Counted from the first letter of the stretch, positions 30,727 through 41,640 are shown. The stretch is 64,000 nt of DNA from Prorocentrum cordatum (GCA_963575745.1 CAUYUJ010005013.1:1-64000); one strand, 5' to 3'. The notes: generated by a model from the sequence alone, not told the origin. Program-made: numbers and translations.

Positions 30727-32777
30727 AGCCAGAGCCGGAGCTGCAGCTCAGGCTCCAGCGACGATTCCCGCCGTTTTGATGCGGAATCGAGCGATGTAGC
30801 ATCGCATGCTTGCCGTAGTTTAAGCGGCGCTGCCAGCGTGCCCCGCTCCCCCCAGCGGCGGGTCGAGCCTGGATTTAAGCTTGAATTCCCGGCCTTTCCT
30901 GGCCTGTCCCGGATCCGGGAGCTTGTGCATAATTTCCTCTCTGCTCCGGGCGTGGAGGCTTTAAATCCCCTGCAGCATCTAGAGTGGGCATTGGACCTTC
31001 CTCCCGGCGAAGACTCGCCAGTTTTGCCTTTCCAGCTCCAGAAGTGGCTCGACGGAGAACTTTCTCTCGACCCGCCCCGTTTAGCGCAGGCCCGCTACGA
31101 TAGTCTGCAGCATTGGCGTGAGCGCAAGCGCGTGCTGGACCCACTTTGGGCGCGTGAATGGGCGCTGCTGCCTGAGCACGTGCGTTGTGCATTGGGTCCG
31201 AAGAAAAATCTGCTTGTGCTGTCCGAAATGCTCCAGGCGCTAGAATGGCCCGACCAGGCTCTCGTGGATGATCTCAAGCGAGGTTTTCCTTTGATAGGCG
31301 CACTCCCGCGAAGCGGGGTTTTGCCAAGCAGCTCTTTTGGAGATTGCTTGGAATCTGCGTCTAGTCTGCGCGAGCAGGCCAGCGAGATCAATCGCGATAC
31401 GCTCCGGCGCGTCGGGCGCCCAGATGGCCTGACAGCCTCCGTTCGCCAAGTTTTTGAAATGAAGTGCGAGCGCGAGGTTGCCGAGGGCCACGCTCGCTGG
31501 CGCGCTCTGGACGACAGTTGCGTTCTCAGTGCTCGTTTTCCGGCCGACGAAGGCTGGATAATGAAATTTGGCAAATGGGAGCGCAAAGTGCGTTGCATAG
31601 ATGACTTCACAGCGTCCAAGGTGAACTTGGCAGCATCGCCGTGCGAGGTTGCCCAGCACGACACGCTGGACAGGTTTTTGGCTGTTCTTTGCAAGGTCAT
31701 GCTGGCCAACGCTGGTGGAGCCGCGTTGCGCAAGGAGGATTTTGTAAACGCGTCTAAGACGCTGCCCCTCGCCAGCTCTCACTTGCAGTTTGCAATTGTG
31801 ACGTGGGGATCTGCGGCCAGTCGCGGCCAGGCTCTCCAGCTCCTTGCATGCCCATTTGGGGCAACGGCGTCAGTGTACAGCTGGGAGCGGTTCGGCGCAG
31901 CCGTTCGCGCCATTTTGGCTGAGCTGTTTTTCGTCGTTTTCTTGCGTTTTGTCGACGATTTGTTCGGCGCAGATCGCGTGCTGCACGGAGCGCCGCACCT
32001 GGCAACACCAGCCGGCGCATCTGACGTCGCGCGTGCCGTTGTCACCGATCTGCTCGGCTGGGAGTTGGACAGCGAGAAAAGAGTTGCGCAGGCGGACGCT
32101 GCGCCAGTTCTTGGCGTCGACTGCGCAATTGACAAGGACGCCGGATGCGTTATTGTGGCCATCCCTCCGGCGAAGATCGCTGAGTCAGTTCGTCTTTGTC
32201 TGGCCGCGTGGAGCGCGCGCTGCGCTGGTGGCTCTGCTTTCTGGAGTGCGTGCCCCAGCGAATCGTTCCCTGCGCCAGTCCCCTCGCTAGGACTCGGTGC
32301 ATCGTTTATTCCGACGCAACAGGGCATGGCAACGTGGCGTGGGCCATCTGTCTGCCTAATGCGCGGTTTTGGGCGGCTTCCCAGGTGCCTAAAGCTGTGT
32401 GGCGCTGGGCGTGCTTCAGGAAAACACAAATTGCTACGTGGGAGCTGCTTGCAGCAATCTGCGCGCTGCAATGGCTTCTGGGGCAAGGCCTCGGGGACTT
32501 CGATGTGCTTCTTTTCGTGGACAACAAAACTGCGTTGGGGACGCTGGTCCGCGGTTCGTCCAGGCAAGCAGACTGGAACGCGCTGATCGGTGACCTCTGG
32601 CTCCGCGTAGCCAGGACAGGCACGCTGCTGTCGAGTTTCTACGTTCCTAGCCAGTTGAATCTCGCAGATGCGCCAACAAGACCGAAAGAAAAATATGCTT
32701 CGCTGGAGGCGATGCAGCGAGCAGGTTTCACCAATGTTCCGTGGAGCATGCCATCAGACGCACCGTGGCCCCAATGA
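30727..32777 (+). pseudogene. reverse transcriptase-RNase H of E6, internal deletion
   Basis: In frame with and open from the gag TGA (37 codons before the GTG at 30838). RT motifs: KVRCIDDFTASKVN, RKEDFVNASKTLP, ACPFGATASVYSWERFG and LRFVDDLFGAD. After VAIPPAKIAE about 200 nt (some 65 residues up to the RNase H entry, relative to E4) are missing and the frame changes. The second frame resumes RVERALRWWLCFLECVP and has RNase H motifs IVYSDATGHGNVAWA, ATWELLAAICALQWL, LFVDNKTALGTLVRG and NLADAPTRPKEK. It stops at 32777. Confidence 0.87.
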
Positions 32778-32879
32778 CTGCCTTGCGGCCTGCGGCCGGA
32801 AAATGCATCGCCCGCATCGTCAGTCATCGAGTGTGGCGTTTGTTGCGCTTGTCGCGCTTCTGCCTGCTGCCAAGGGATT

Positions 32880-32899
32880 TCCGTAGCCCCAAGGCCCAA
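32880..32899 (+). other. spliced-leader-like sequence directly before YR of E6
   Basis: TCCGTAGCC-CCAA-GGCCCAA abuts the ATG at 32900. The first block is exact and the last differs at one position. Confidence 0.7.
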
Positions 32900-34500
32900 A
32901 TGCTTCAGTTCATTGGCAAAAGCCGCGCCCAAGCCATAGCAGCAGCCAGCAACGCCGCCAGTGATGGGCCAGGAGGTGGCCAGGCCGAAGCCGCGCCCCC
33001 GCTTGGCCTCCGTGGCGCTCTGCCAGACTTAATCCGACAAGCCGCGGGCACGCATGCCCCGGGAGTTGGATTGGAAGACTTGCGTTCTGGACTGGCTCGT
33101 GCTGGGGCTGAGGACCCCCTGGATTTTTCAGGATTGCACCCAGACAGCGCCCGTATCATTTGGAAGCCGCTGGCAACGTGTACGCCTGAATTCCTTTCCA
33201 GGTTATTACGTTTATGCGACAATTACTCGTCTCTTGCTCAGCGTGGGTTGGCGCAGACAGTGCCATCGCCAGTCGGCGGTCAGACCGAGGATGCCGAGGT
33301 TGCCGCGGCAGCTCAGAAGCCCTTCCCCGCGCAAGCGCCCTCCCCTTTTGCGGCGCAGTCTGGGGCGCAGCGCGGGAACCGAGGCATGGCCGCACTGGCG
33401 CTTGTCGCGCAGGCCAGACAGCAACGACTGGCTCTGGCGCCGGACGTGCTCGCCAACGCTCTCCGGGACATGGCCAAATTGCCCGACCAACCGTTCGGAG
33501 TGCTCGAGTTAGGCCCACGGGCTGTTGCAAAAAGAGCTCGGAAGGACGATGCAAGCGTGGATTCGTTCGAGTTGCAAGCTACGTGGCTGAAATTCTCTGG
33601 TTGGAAGCGCAGCGCGTCGCAATATGCGAGTGCGGTTCATCTGTGGGGTCAGGCCGCGGCCCTGGCGCGTCAACCGCCGTGGCCGCCGTCGCACTCTTCC
33701 GTGTCAGCTTTCTGTGTTTTCTTCCGCAGCAGTGCCTCTCTGGGACGTTATTTCTCTCATATCCGGTCGGTGTTGGCCCTTCTGCGTGTTCCTGCTGGGG
33801 AATTGAGCGATACAACACGGTTAGTGAGAGGCGCTCAGAAGGCAGCGGCCAGTCGAGTGCGCCCACGTATATGGGCATCCAAGGCGCAAACGCGGGATTT
33901 GGCACAGTGGGCAACTGACGCCAATCGTCGTGACTTGGCCCTGTCATACGTGGTGGCTCGGCACTTTTGTCTGCGGTACGCTTCGGAAGTGCTTCCTTTG
34001 GGCTCGCCTTCAGCACTTTTCCGGTTCGACGGCGGAGGCACAGAGGCAGTTGTCACGTTCACCCGCAGAAAATGCTACAGCGCGCCTGTCGAGGTAGTTC
34101 GCAAGTGTTTATGCGGGGACACGCGAAGTGATCTTTGTGGCGTGTGTGGCCTGCGCGAAGCTGCGCATGGTAATCCTCTGCCTTTCGCACACATCGCATA
34201 TGCGGAAGCTCTGGGATTTCTGAAAGCAGGTGCTGCCGCTATAGCTTTGCCCCAGAGTGAGCACTGGGGCACGCATGCGTTCCGGCGGGGTTTCGCCAAC
34301 GACGCTCTCCAGGCAGGTGGTTTGTCAGCCCTCTTCTGGTCTGGAGGGTGGAAGGGCGTGGCCGCTTTCGGCTATGCCACTGCCCAATCTCGAGGGCAAT
34401 TTGCAGCTGCGCAGTGGCTCACCGAACACTCGGAATCGAGCGGTGACGAAGACGAGAGGGCGTCTTCGCATGCATTGGGCGCGGAAGCCAAAAGAAAATC
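32900..34500 (+). CDS. tyrosine recombinase of E6, stop lost
   Basis: Starts ATG at 32900 (MLQFIGKSRAQAIAAASN). About 520 residues cover the family. Core-binding part: WLKFSGWKRSASQYASAVHLWGQA and LGRYFSHIRSVLALLRVPAGELSDTTRLVRGAQKA. Catalytic part: ARHFCLRYASEVLPLG, TRRKCYSAP, zinc-ribbon-like CLCGDTRSDLCGVC, THAFRRGFANDALQAGG and SGGWKGVAAFGYATAQSRG. The expected end, as in E4 (SSGEEDC then stop), reads SSGDEDERASSH here, so the natural stop codon is gone. The frame runs on through the 3' flank into E7 until 34972. All catalytic residues are present. The 54 codons before 32900 overlap RT-RH and are not assigned to YR. Confidence 0.88.
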
Positions 34501-34601
34501 TATTTGCCCGCCTTCTGGTGGAGTGGGCGCGCCTGCAGTGGGCCAGGAATATGGACGCTGCCGGCGCGACAGGCGAGTGAGAGCCCCGAGAGAAGCGCCC
34601 C
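34494..34601 (-). repeat. B2 terminal repeat of E7
   Basis: Direct repeat of 35063-35168 with about two differences. Confidence 0.9.
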
Positions 34602-35062
34602 GCCACGCGCCGGCCCCACACTCCCCAGAAGCCACACCAAGCCATAAGGGCGGGCGGGCGGGCAACGACGAAGGCGATGACAAACAACACCACGGGCGCT
34701 GCGAACAGCACCTGGCCCACTATGTGGACCACTGGAGGCTTGCAAAGACCCCCCGGTGGAGCGAGTGCACCGCGCAGGGCGCTTGCTCCGCGGCGGCCGT
34801 GGTGCCGGGAACTTGCTATCCCGCCCCCGAGCCGGGCGGTGCCCCGATCGGCCTCCGGAGTTGTCGAAGACCACCGCTGCTCCGAGTTGGAGCCAACCAG
34901 GCCTTGGAAGAAATCCGCTGCTCCGTCGGGAGCCCAAGCCGTGACTGCCCACGAGTTTACGTACACGGTTAAAGCCATCAACTGATGAATCCACCAACCG
35001 GTTTACATCAGGCGGGGCTTTAGATTTTCCTCCCCATCGAAACCTTTGGTTTAGGGGGTATG
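34602..35062 (-). repeat. A2 repeat of E7
   Basis: Between B2 and B1. Its first 330 bases recur in the opposite orientation at 50517-50852 as the A1 of E9. Confidence 0.87.
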
Positions 35063-35069
35063 AAAATCT
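35023..35069. other. putative attachment hairpin at the B1/A2 junction of E7
   Basis: GATTTTC (35023-35029) and GAAAATC (35063-35069) lie 33 nt apart, with inner CTCCCC/GGGGGT and AAACC/GGTTT pairs. Confidence 0.7.
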
Positions 35070-35168
35070 ATTTGCCCGCCTTCTGGTGGAGTGGGCGCGC
35101 CTGCAGTGGGCCAGGAATCTGGACGCTGCCGGCGCGACAGGCGAGTGAGAGCCCGAGAGAAGCGCCCC
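35063..35168 (-). repeat. B1 repeat of E7
   Basis: Copy of 34494-34601. On the element strand it is preceded by CATTGGGG. About 170 bases of 3' untranslated sequence separate it from the YR stop. Confidence 0.88.
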
Positions 35169-35345
35169 AATGGTCAGGGCTCGGCTCGCCCTGTCCATAA
35201 CACTCCCAATGTAGGCGACTCGGGCCCGGATCCCCGCGTGAGTTCTGGAGCATCGCTCCGTTTTTAAATCCCGGACCTCCTGGACTTGGGACAAGCAGGG
35301 CTCGCTCGGAATAGCGCCAGCCAGATAGTATATTGCTGTCGTTTT

Positions 35346-36871
35346 TCAACTCTCTACGCCTGATCCATCGTCTGACGAATCGGAAAACTCTGCTGCCCAC
35401 TTAGCAGCCAGAACTTCCCCCTTCGTCTGCGCCGCGGCGTAGCCGAACGCAGCTAAGCCACGCCAGCCGCCTGAATAAAACAAGGCTGGCACTCCCCCAT
35501 GGCGCAGGGCGTCATTGGCCCAACCGCGGCGGAAGCAGCGGGTGCCCCATTCTGCTCCTCTCGGGAAACCAAGTGCTAGAGCTGCAGTTTTCAATGCTGC
35601 TAAAGCCCTGTCGTACTGGAGGATTGGAAATACTGCTCCCTGGCCGCAACGTCGACGCAAGACGCAGACCCCGCACAAGTCTGGCGATGCGGACTTGCAA
35701 ATGCACTGCCGCACCACATGCACAGATTTGTCTTGCATTTCCTTCTGTGCAAAACGACGGTAACCTCAGACACATTGTCACGGACGTGGCACCGCACTTC
35801 AGAGTGCGACGGGTCGGCACCTAGTTTAAGTACTTCACAGCCATACCTCAATGTGAAATGTCTGGCCACGACCCAACTGTCTGCGAGCTCCGCGTCTTGC
35901 AACACGTCCCGGGCGTAGCCCGCGAGTTCGCGGGTCTGCCTCGCAGACGCAGTGGCCTTGAGGCGCGGCGCAGAAGTGCAGCTCTTCTGGGCGCCTTTGA
36001 CTAGCATACTCGTGTCAGCCAGCGACCCCAAAGGCGCCTGTATAAGCCTGAGCGTGGACCGCAAATGAGAACAGTACCGGGACAGCGTGGACGCCCGTGG
36101 GACTGCAAATACAAGCGCTGCGAGCACCACCTGATCAGGCGGCCACTCTGGTACGCCAGTTGCCGCTGCCAGCCTGCCCCACAATCGCACAGCTGATGCG
36201 TAGCCTTGTCCACTCTGTCGCCAGTTTTCCATTTCCTGGAGCAGCAAGCGGCCGCGGAGCACATCATCACGACGCTCCGCCGGAATTTGCGCCAGCCACC
36301 GCGCTCTCGCCGATGGCAGAGATGAGGCCGCGGCGCCGTCATGCAGTCCCCGAGCTGGCGCTCTGCAAATGACAGAAATTGATTGCGCCAGGACATCAGC
36401 GGGAGGCGCACATCTCTGAGCTCTGGCTTGCACCAAAACTTCCACTGCTGCAGAAAGCTCGTCGGCCGCCGCCCTGGCCGCCGGCCTCCCGGGAGGCAGT
36501 TCTTGCTCACAAAAACGTTATGGCTTGTGTCTTTTCAACTTAGGCACGACGGCGCTTGAGCCGCGCGCGCCCGTCTGCCACGACACGGAACGCAGGAAGT
36601 CATCGGACAGCGTTCTGAGAGGTGGCCACACTTCTCGCAACTCTGCTGCTGAAAGGCCTTGGAGGTCGCCGCCATGAACAGCGCCAGAATCGGCCAGCGC
36701 CTGCAAGACTGCGTCAGGCGATGCCGGATGGCACGAAGCTGGCGTCCGGGCCAGCACACTCTGGAACCATGCCTTCAGCTCTGTTGGCACAGGAGTCTGC
36801 TGCGGCACCTGCGCGCCCCGGGCGGCCTCCAGATGGCGCCGCCGGGAAGCATCGATAAACTGGAAGGCCAT
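35346..36871 (-). pseudogene. tyrosine recombinase of E7, one stop and one frameshift
   Basis: Starts ATG at 36871 (MAFQFIDASRRRHLEAARG). A TAA at 36518-36520 replaces the Glu codon found in E9 (KRHKPERFCEQ). After it the frame stays open through MENWRQSGQGYASAVRLWGR, TLSRYCSHLRSTLRLIQAPLGSLADTSMLVKGAQKS and ARHFTLRYGCEVLKLG. It is then lost by a one-base deletion near 35738 (HRRKMQDK). The second frame has VRQCICKSASPDLCGVC, TRCFRRGWANDALRHGG and SGGWRGLAAFGYAAAQTKG and ends at 35346. Note that the His of His-x-x-Arg reads Arg here (TRCFRR, against THCFRR in E3), a further sign of decay. Confidence 0.87.
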
Positions 36872-36880
36872 CAAGAAACG

Positions 36881-36902
36881 CTTGTGCCCAACCGGCTACG
36901 GA
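36881..36902 (-). other. spliced-leader-like 22-mer before YR of E7 (best match)
   Basis: TCCGTAGCC-GGTTG-GGCACAAG: exactly 22 nt, 18 matches to the dinoflagellate spliced leader without gaps. It ends 9 nt before the YR ATG. Confidence 0.8.
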
Positions 36903-36993
36903 ATGAGGGGGCAGGCTGCGACAGGCAGGTGGCCGCGGCGACGACGGTCAACTGTTGCGTGCAACTTTTTCCCTCCTGCGCTCGCGTCTGTCC

Positions 36994-39156
36994 TCACCAG
37001 AGCTCGTCCCAAACGCTTGCTTCCGGCCAGCGCCAGTGCACCTCCTCGAACCCTTGCTCGAGCAGAGTGCGCAGTTTGTCTGGCTCTTCATGGGCTCTGG
37101 ACGGGGCGTCTGCAAGGTTCTGAGCAGACGGCACACGGAAGGGGCACAAGACGTCGCCCCTGTCTGCTGCCGCGAACCAAATGGACGTCACTAAAGCATT
37201 CCAATCGATCTGCCTGGACGTCCCTTTGAGCAATGCTCCGAGCGCTGGGTTGGAATCCACGAATAACAAAATCTCCAACCCTGGCTCCAGAAAGGTGTAC
37301 GCGTGCCAAAGGCCACACACCGCAGCAATGAGCTCCCACGTGCCGATTTGCTGCCGGCGCGGCTTCACTCTGTCGCGAAGCCATCGCGGGACCCACGCTC
37401 GGGCGAACTGCGTTTGGTTGCCCTGCGCGAGAACCCACGCGAGTGCTCCGCACCCCGCTGCGTCGGTATAAATGACCAACCGGGGCCGCGCAGCTGGCAG
37501 GTAGGGTATCTCGCGGCGAGGGTTGGATTGCAAAAAGCGAAGCCACCAGTGGAAAGCCCGGCGCAGGCGCAGAGAGAGTTTGGAGAGACGACGGGCCGAG
37601 TGGAGGAACAAAGCTGCAAGATACACTCTTGCGCTCCTGCCAAACACCATCGTTGCTCCCCAACTCAGTTTCCCTGCTAGCTTCCGGGCCAGCGCCGGCG
37701 ACAGCATGCCCAATTCGAGAATCTTATCGATCTCAGCAATCCACTTCACGCGCTTTGCCTCGGGAATGCTAAAGACGAAAAGCTCCCGGGCATCATCCAG
37801 GGCAACCTGGATGCCGAGAATTACGGCTACAGAAGCGTCGGTGACAGCTTTCGCGTCGTCCAGCTGCCAACCCAACAATTCTTGCACGACTTCGCGCGCA
37901 AGAAATGCAGCACCACTCGGTCCTGTGAGGGCAGTATCTCCCGGCGTCGCGCGATCGACGCCGAAGAAATCATCGACAAAACGCGGGTATAAAATGCGGA
38001 ACAGCTCTACAAGCACGTGTTGGAGCGCAGCACCGACGCGGTGCCATGCATGCGCGCTTGCAACAGCCCCAAACGGGCAAGAAAAGAGCTGCAACGCGAA
38101 GCCTGTTCGCGCCGTGTCCTCTGTAACGGCCACAGCGCAAGGCAGGTCATCCGCGCAAATCGGCAAAGTCTTGTATGCGCCTACAACGTCATCCTTGCGA
38201 AGACGAAGTGTTGCTGGGCCTCTATCTGGCCCACTTGCTTTCCAGATGCCTTGGCCAATTGCTACTAGTGCGTCGAGGTGCTCGTGACGCACCCGCTCCT
38301 CGACTTGCGTGGCTTCGTTCACCTTGGAAGCGTGAAAATCATCAATGGCGCGGACAGCGCGCACAAAAGATGAACCTTTAAACTTCCACCCCTCGTCCAC
38401 TCCGAAACGTGGAGAACACGCCGCGTCGCTGAGTGTCGCCGACAACGGCGTCCATCTAGCTTTACCTGCCACCACCTCGGCTGCCGTCTGCGCCCGCAGT
38501 GCTGCTGCCGCTTCTTCATCCGACAGGGTAGAAGAAGCCGCTCTCAAAATCAGCGCTGCGTTGTTCGCAGGGGCGCGTCGCCAGAGTTCCTCTAACGACA
38601 GGGGCGGAACAGGTGAGCATGCGGGGAGCGTGCCGCTCGGGGGGATCTCCCCAACGAGCTTGAAACCACGCCTTAAATGTTTAACTAATTGAGCGTCTGG
38701 GCTATTCGATGCCTCCAGCATCTCTGCCAGCAAAAGCAAGTTTTTGTCCGGACCTAGAACGGCTTGCACGTGTGCTGGGAGTGTTCTGAACTCCCGCTGC
38801 CATTCAAAATCTGTCACTCGCTTGCGTTCGCGCCAGAAAGCTCAGGCAGACGCCCGGAAGCTGTGTAAAGAGCTCCTGTCCCCACTTTCATGAAGAACTG
38901 AGCTGTGCGCGGTGGCAGGTACACGGAAGACGCCAAAGCAAGGAGGCAGGGCAAACGCCCACTTGGAATGGCTTACAGGCGACATGTTAGCAAGTCTATG
39001 TACATCTTGCAACAAGCTGTTCACTTCAGCTTGTAATTCATGCAGATCCGTGGCAAAACCGACGGACCCGTCGAGACTATCTTCGCAAGTCTCTTGCGCG
39101 AGGGGAGGAGCCGCTGGATGATCCCCAGACGCATCGCTGGCGCTTTGCGAACCAGC
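36994..39156 (-). pseudogene. reverse transcriptase-RNase H of E7, one internal UGA
   Basis: In frame with and open from the gag TGA (39157-39159). A second TGA (38842-38844) replaces a Leu codon in RASALAFW. Downstream it is fully open to 36994. Motifs: VRAIDDFHASKVN, RLRKDDVVGAYKTLP, SCPFGAVASAHAWHRVG, YPRFVDDFFGVD, RNase H VIYTDAAGCGALAWV, GTWELIAAVCGLWHA, LFVDSNPALGALLKG and NLADAPSRAHEEP. It is nearly identical to the E9 copy. As the second stop is also a UGA, it could be read through like the first, but a nonsense mutation is more likely. Confidence 0.87.
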
Positions 39157-40458
39157 TCACCACTTCTTGTCGCCCTTCTTGGTGTTGTCCCACTTCTTGG
39201 CATACCAGTCACCGTTCCCCTTGGGGCTGCGCGAACGCACAGGAGAGTGGACCTGGCGCCCCTTGGGGTGCTGGGCGGGCAGCTTGCCTCCCTTGGAGGG
39301 TCCCTTGCCGCCTCCCTTGCTGGAAGCGGGTGCCGGCCGCGACGGCTGGGAGCCAGAGGCCTGGCCCGTCTTCGTGGCCGCCTTCGCAGTCTCTTTCACG
39401 CGCTTTTCAGCGCTGTTCTTCGCGTCCGCCAGCACGTCGCGGTCCAGAGTGCACAGGAGCGTCTCTATCTGCGACCGCTCGTCCCTTTCCAGCTCCCGGG
39501 CGAGCTTCTGTCTGAGCAAGAGATCGTAGTGTGTGCACACCCTGAAGCCGCCGCATTCTTCTGCCACCCGGGTGAGTACGATCTGGTACGCGAGCAACTG
39601 CGTGGAGGTGATGGCCTTCGTGAGGACCATCTTCACGCCCCAGTCCAGGATATGTCCATAGAACGTGGCGAATCCCACAAAAGTGGTCCTGTCCTCCAAG
39701 CTCCTCGTTTTCTTCGCCTCTACCGCGCTGCGCAGCTTCTCCTCGAAGCTGCCGTCGCCGACGGTCACGTCGATCTTGGGTGTCCGCGACCACGGCGGGC
39801 GAAAGGAGACTTGGAGGTCCTCTCCCTCTGCCGACCCAATATAAAGGCGGCCCTGGTCCCGTGCGACCTTGCTGGCTTTCTCCAACCGAATCATAGCCTC
39901 CTCCGAGGGCATCATATCTTTTGGGAGATTCCCGAGACCGAGCTCGTCCAGGCGCTGTTTCAAGTTGAAAGACAAGTATTCCTTCTTGGGCTGGTCTCGC
40001 TCTTGCGTTGCCTTTGCAAGCGCCTCGATCGCCTTCGCCAGGTGCTCTGGCGAGGTCCCGGTGCCACGCTCAACGCTGCCAGCCGGGCCGTTGCTCTGAG
40101 ACCCTGCTGCCCGAGCTTGCACTTTAAGAGCAGCCGTGATGTGCGCAGGGGTGAGCCGCACATCTTTCCACTCCGATCCCTCAGGGTCGTCTTGGAACGG
40201 CGTGGTGTTTGCGCGGATACCTTCGATGATGAAAGTGCGCATCTGTGGGTCCGCGAAGTCCGACGGCGCTGCTGAGCCCATCTGTTCGGACATCACTCGG
40301 GCGACGCTGGCATAAAACACCTCGTCGTGGCTGATTGGCTCGTTTGCGTCCGCAACGAAGTGGAGCCACTCTTCGATGGCACTGCTCGACAACTTCAGCC
40401 ACTTGCCTTCTGGAACCTTAGCGATCAAAGACTGCACCTTTCCTGACTCAAGAGGCAT
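39157..40458 (-). CDS. gag of E7, intact
   Basis: 433 residues from ATG 40458 (MPLESGKVQSLIAKVPEGKW) to TGA 39157-39159. Motifs are shared with the E3 gag throughout: NEPISHDEVFYASVARVMSEQMG, WKDVRLTPAHITAALKVQ, MMPSEEAMIRLEKASKVA, GSAEGEDLQVSFRPPWSRTP, ATFYGHILDWGVKMVLTKA and FRVCTHYDLLLRQKLA. The tail is KGGGKGPSKGGK, HSPVRSRSPKGNG and WDNTKKGDKKW. It is basic and RS-containing without a zinc knuckle, so RNA binding by the tail is inferred. The frame upstream of 40458 is open to 40764 but not conserved with E3. Confidence 0.88.
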   Translation of the reverse strand: MPLESGKVQSLIAKVPEGKWLKLSSSAIEEWLHFVADANEPISHDEVFYASVARVMSEQMGSAAPSDFADPQMRTFIIEGIRANTTPFQDDPEGSEWKDVRLTPAHITAALKVQARAAGSQSNGPAGSVERGTGTSPEHLAKAIEALAKATQERDQPKKEYLSFNLKQRLDELGLGNLPKDMMPSEEAMIRLEKASKVARDQGRLYIGSAEGEDLQVSFRPPWSRTPKIDVTVGDGSFEEKLRSAVEAKKTRSLEDRTTFVGFATFYGHILDWGVKMVLTKAITSTQLLAYQIVLTRVAEECGGFRVCTHYDLLLRQKLARELERDERSQIETLLCTLDRDVLADAKNSAEKRVKETAKAATKTGQASGSQPSRPAPASSKGGGKGPSKGGKLPAQHPKGRQVHSPVRSRSPKGNGDWYAKKWDNTKKGDKKW

Positions 40459-40518
40459 GATGCGGTGTCCCCGAATGCTACAGCAGGTGGTGGTGGACGC
40501 AAAGAGCAACCAATCACT

Positions 40519-40576
40519 CTGAGCCCAGACGACTCCGGAAGAGCCAATGCATGAACGCCTGGAGCCATTGCAACGC
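40519..40576 (-). other. two spliced-leader-like sequences in tandem before gag of E7
   Basis: Upstream copy 40576-40559: GCGTTGCAATGGCTCCAG, degenerate, homologous to the single copy in E3. Downstream copy 40539-40519: TCCGGAG-N7-GGCTCAG, 16 matches. The ATG is at 40458. Confidence 0.5.
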
Positions 40577-40762
40577 GACTGACAAGGCCATTCTTTCTGT
40601 GGGACATGGGCGCACCACCGTTTCAGCCTCCTGAGCACCTCCCACCTGCGTCCAGCAGCCAGTTTTCCGATCGCGCCCAGCTGTCGCAACGGCACGTCGG
40701 CCGCTTGAGCCCCAGCACGAAGGAAGGAAGGGAAGAGAGTCCTCCGCTCCGCTCCGCTTTCC

Positions 40763-41397
40763 ATGATTCATAAATTCGTTTATGCTGCACGAAAACCGTG
40801 AGGAGCAGCCCCACGTGTGTTTGCCTCCACTCCTCAATTCCTGCACGCTCAATGCCTGCGCAGCGGGCTGCGGTGTCGGCGGCCGGCGGTTTCTGCGCGA
40901 AGCGGCGGAAGTATGCTCACCTTGCTCTGTTCGTGTGTACTCTGGTGCGGTCTCGCATGGCGGTTCGCCCGCGCTGCTCGGGTCTCGTCTGCTGGGCCGA
41001 TCGTGTCTCGCAGTTCTTCTGTTGCTGCTCCCGCGCGCTGGCTCCTTGAAGCCAGATCGAGAATGCTCGCTGATACGAGCAGCGGCTAAACAAAACTCGC
41101 TGACAGCGGCTGCACAAACAAGACAGGCTCCCTGATAGGAGCGGCGCGTCCGAAGCTCCCTGAAAGGAGCTGCGCCTGCGGGCTCCCTGATAGGAGCCAG
41201 CGGCGCCTAGCGCTCCCTGAAAGGAGCTGCGCCTGCGTTCTCCCCGACAGGAGCGGCGCCCTAAAGCTCCCTTGCGCGCGTTCCCTGACAGGAGCAGCGG
41301 CCGAAAACTCCTTGACGGGAGCGGCGCCTCAAAGCTCCCTGATAGGAGCGGCGCTTCAACAGCCTGGCGGCTGTCCGCCAACTTTCTCAACAGCCTG
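40763..41397 (+). repeat. A1 repeat of E8
   Basis: Starts ATGATTCATAAATTCG. 40763-41358 matches 48287-48882 at a constant offset of 7524. It then skips most of the A2 minisatellite and rejoins at CAACAGCCTGGCGGCTGTCC. Confidence 0.92.
41130..41360. repeat. minisatellite R3, GCTCCCTGAYAGGAGC units (E8 A1)
   Basis: Units of roughly 30-35 bp, each itself a small inverted repeat (GCTCC...GGAGC). The A2 copy is longer (about 48650-49150). Confidence 0.85.
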
Positions 41398-41429
41398 GCG
41401 GCTCTCTGCCAACTTTCTGAGCGCCGGGC

Positions 41430-41640
41430 GTCCGAGTGCCCAGAATTACATTCTGTGCTCGTTTCTGCGCTCTGGTGCCAGGCGCACCTTGTTTCGCAAT
41501 CTGAGCGCGACTTGGCGCTCTTGGGCGCCCGCGCGCCCAGAATTGCATCCTGAGCTCGTTTCTGCGTTCTGATGCCAGGGCGCACCCAGATTCGCAATGT
41601 GAGCGCGACTCAGCGCTCCTGCGCGGCGGCCCGTGGTAGG
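41430..41640. repeat. minisatellite R1 (E8)
   Basis: Two to three R1 units with the CCCAGAATT and GCGCACC strings seen in subfamily I. 41640-42950 is leader sequence. Confidence 0.8.

Larger units (their letters stand above)
29751..34500 (+). mobile_element. E6: YR retrotransposon, subfamily III, 5' end and 3' repeats missing
   Basis: Starts inside gag at the E5 insertion point and runs gag, RT-RH, YR, then a short 3' untranslated stretch cut at GAAAATC (34494-34500) by E7. The 5' half of its gag is not found in the window. Confidence 0.85.

Noticed and set aside
40763..41397. Classical LTR retrotransposon (Ty1/copia or Ty3/gypsy)
   Set aside because: Direct repeats flank E8, but the order is A1...B1-A2-B2, and integrase, protease and a tRNA-primer layout are absent. 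YR is present in their place.
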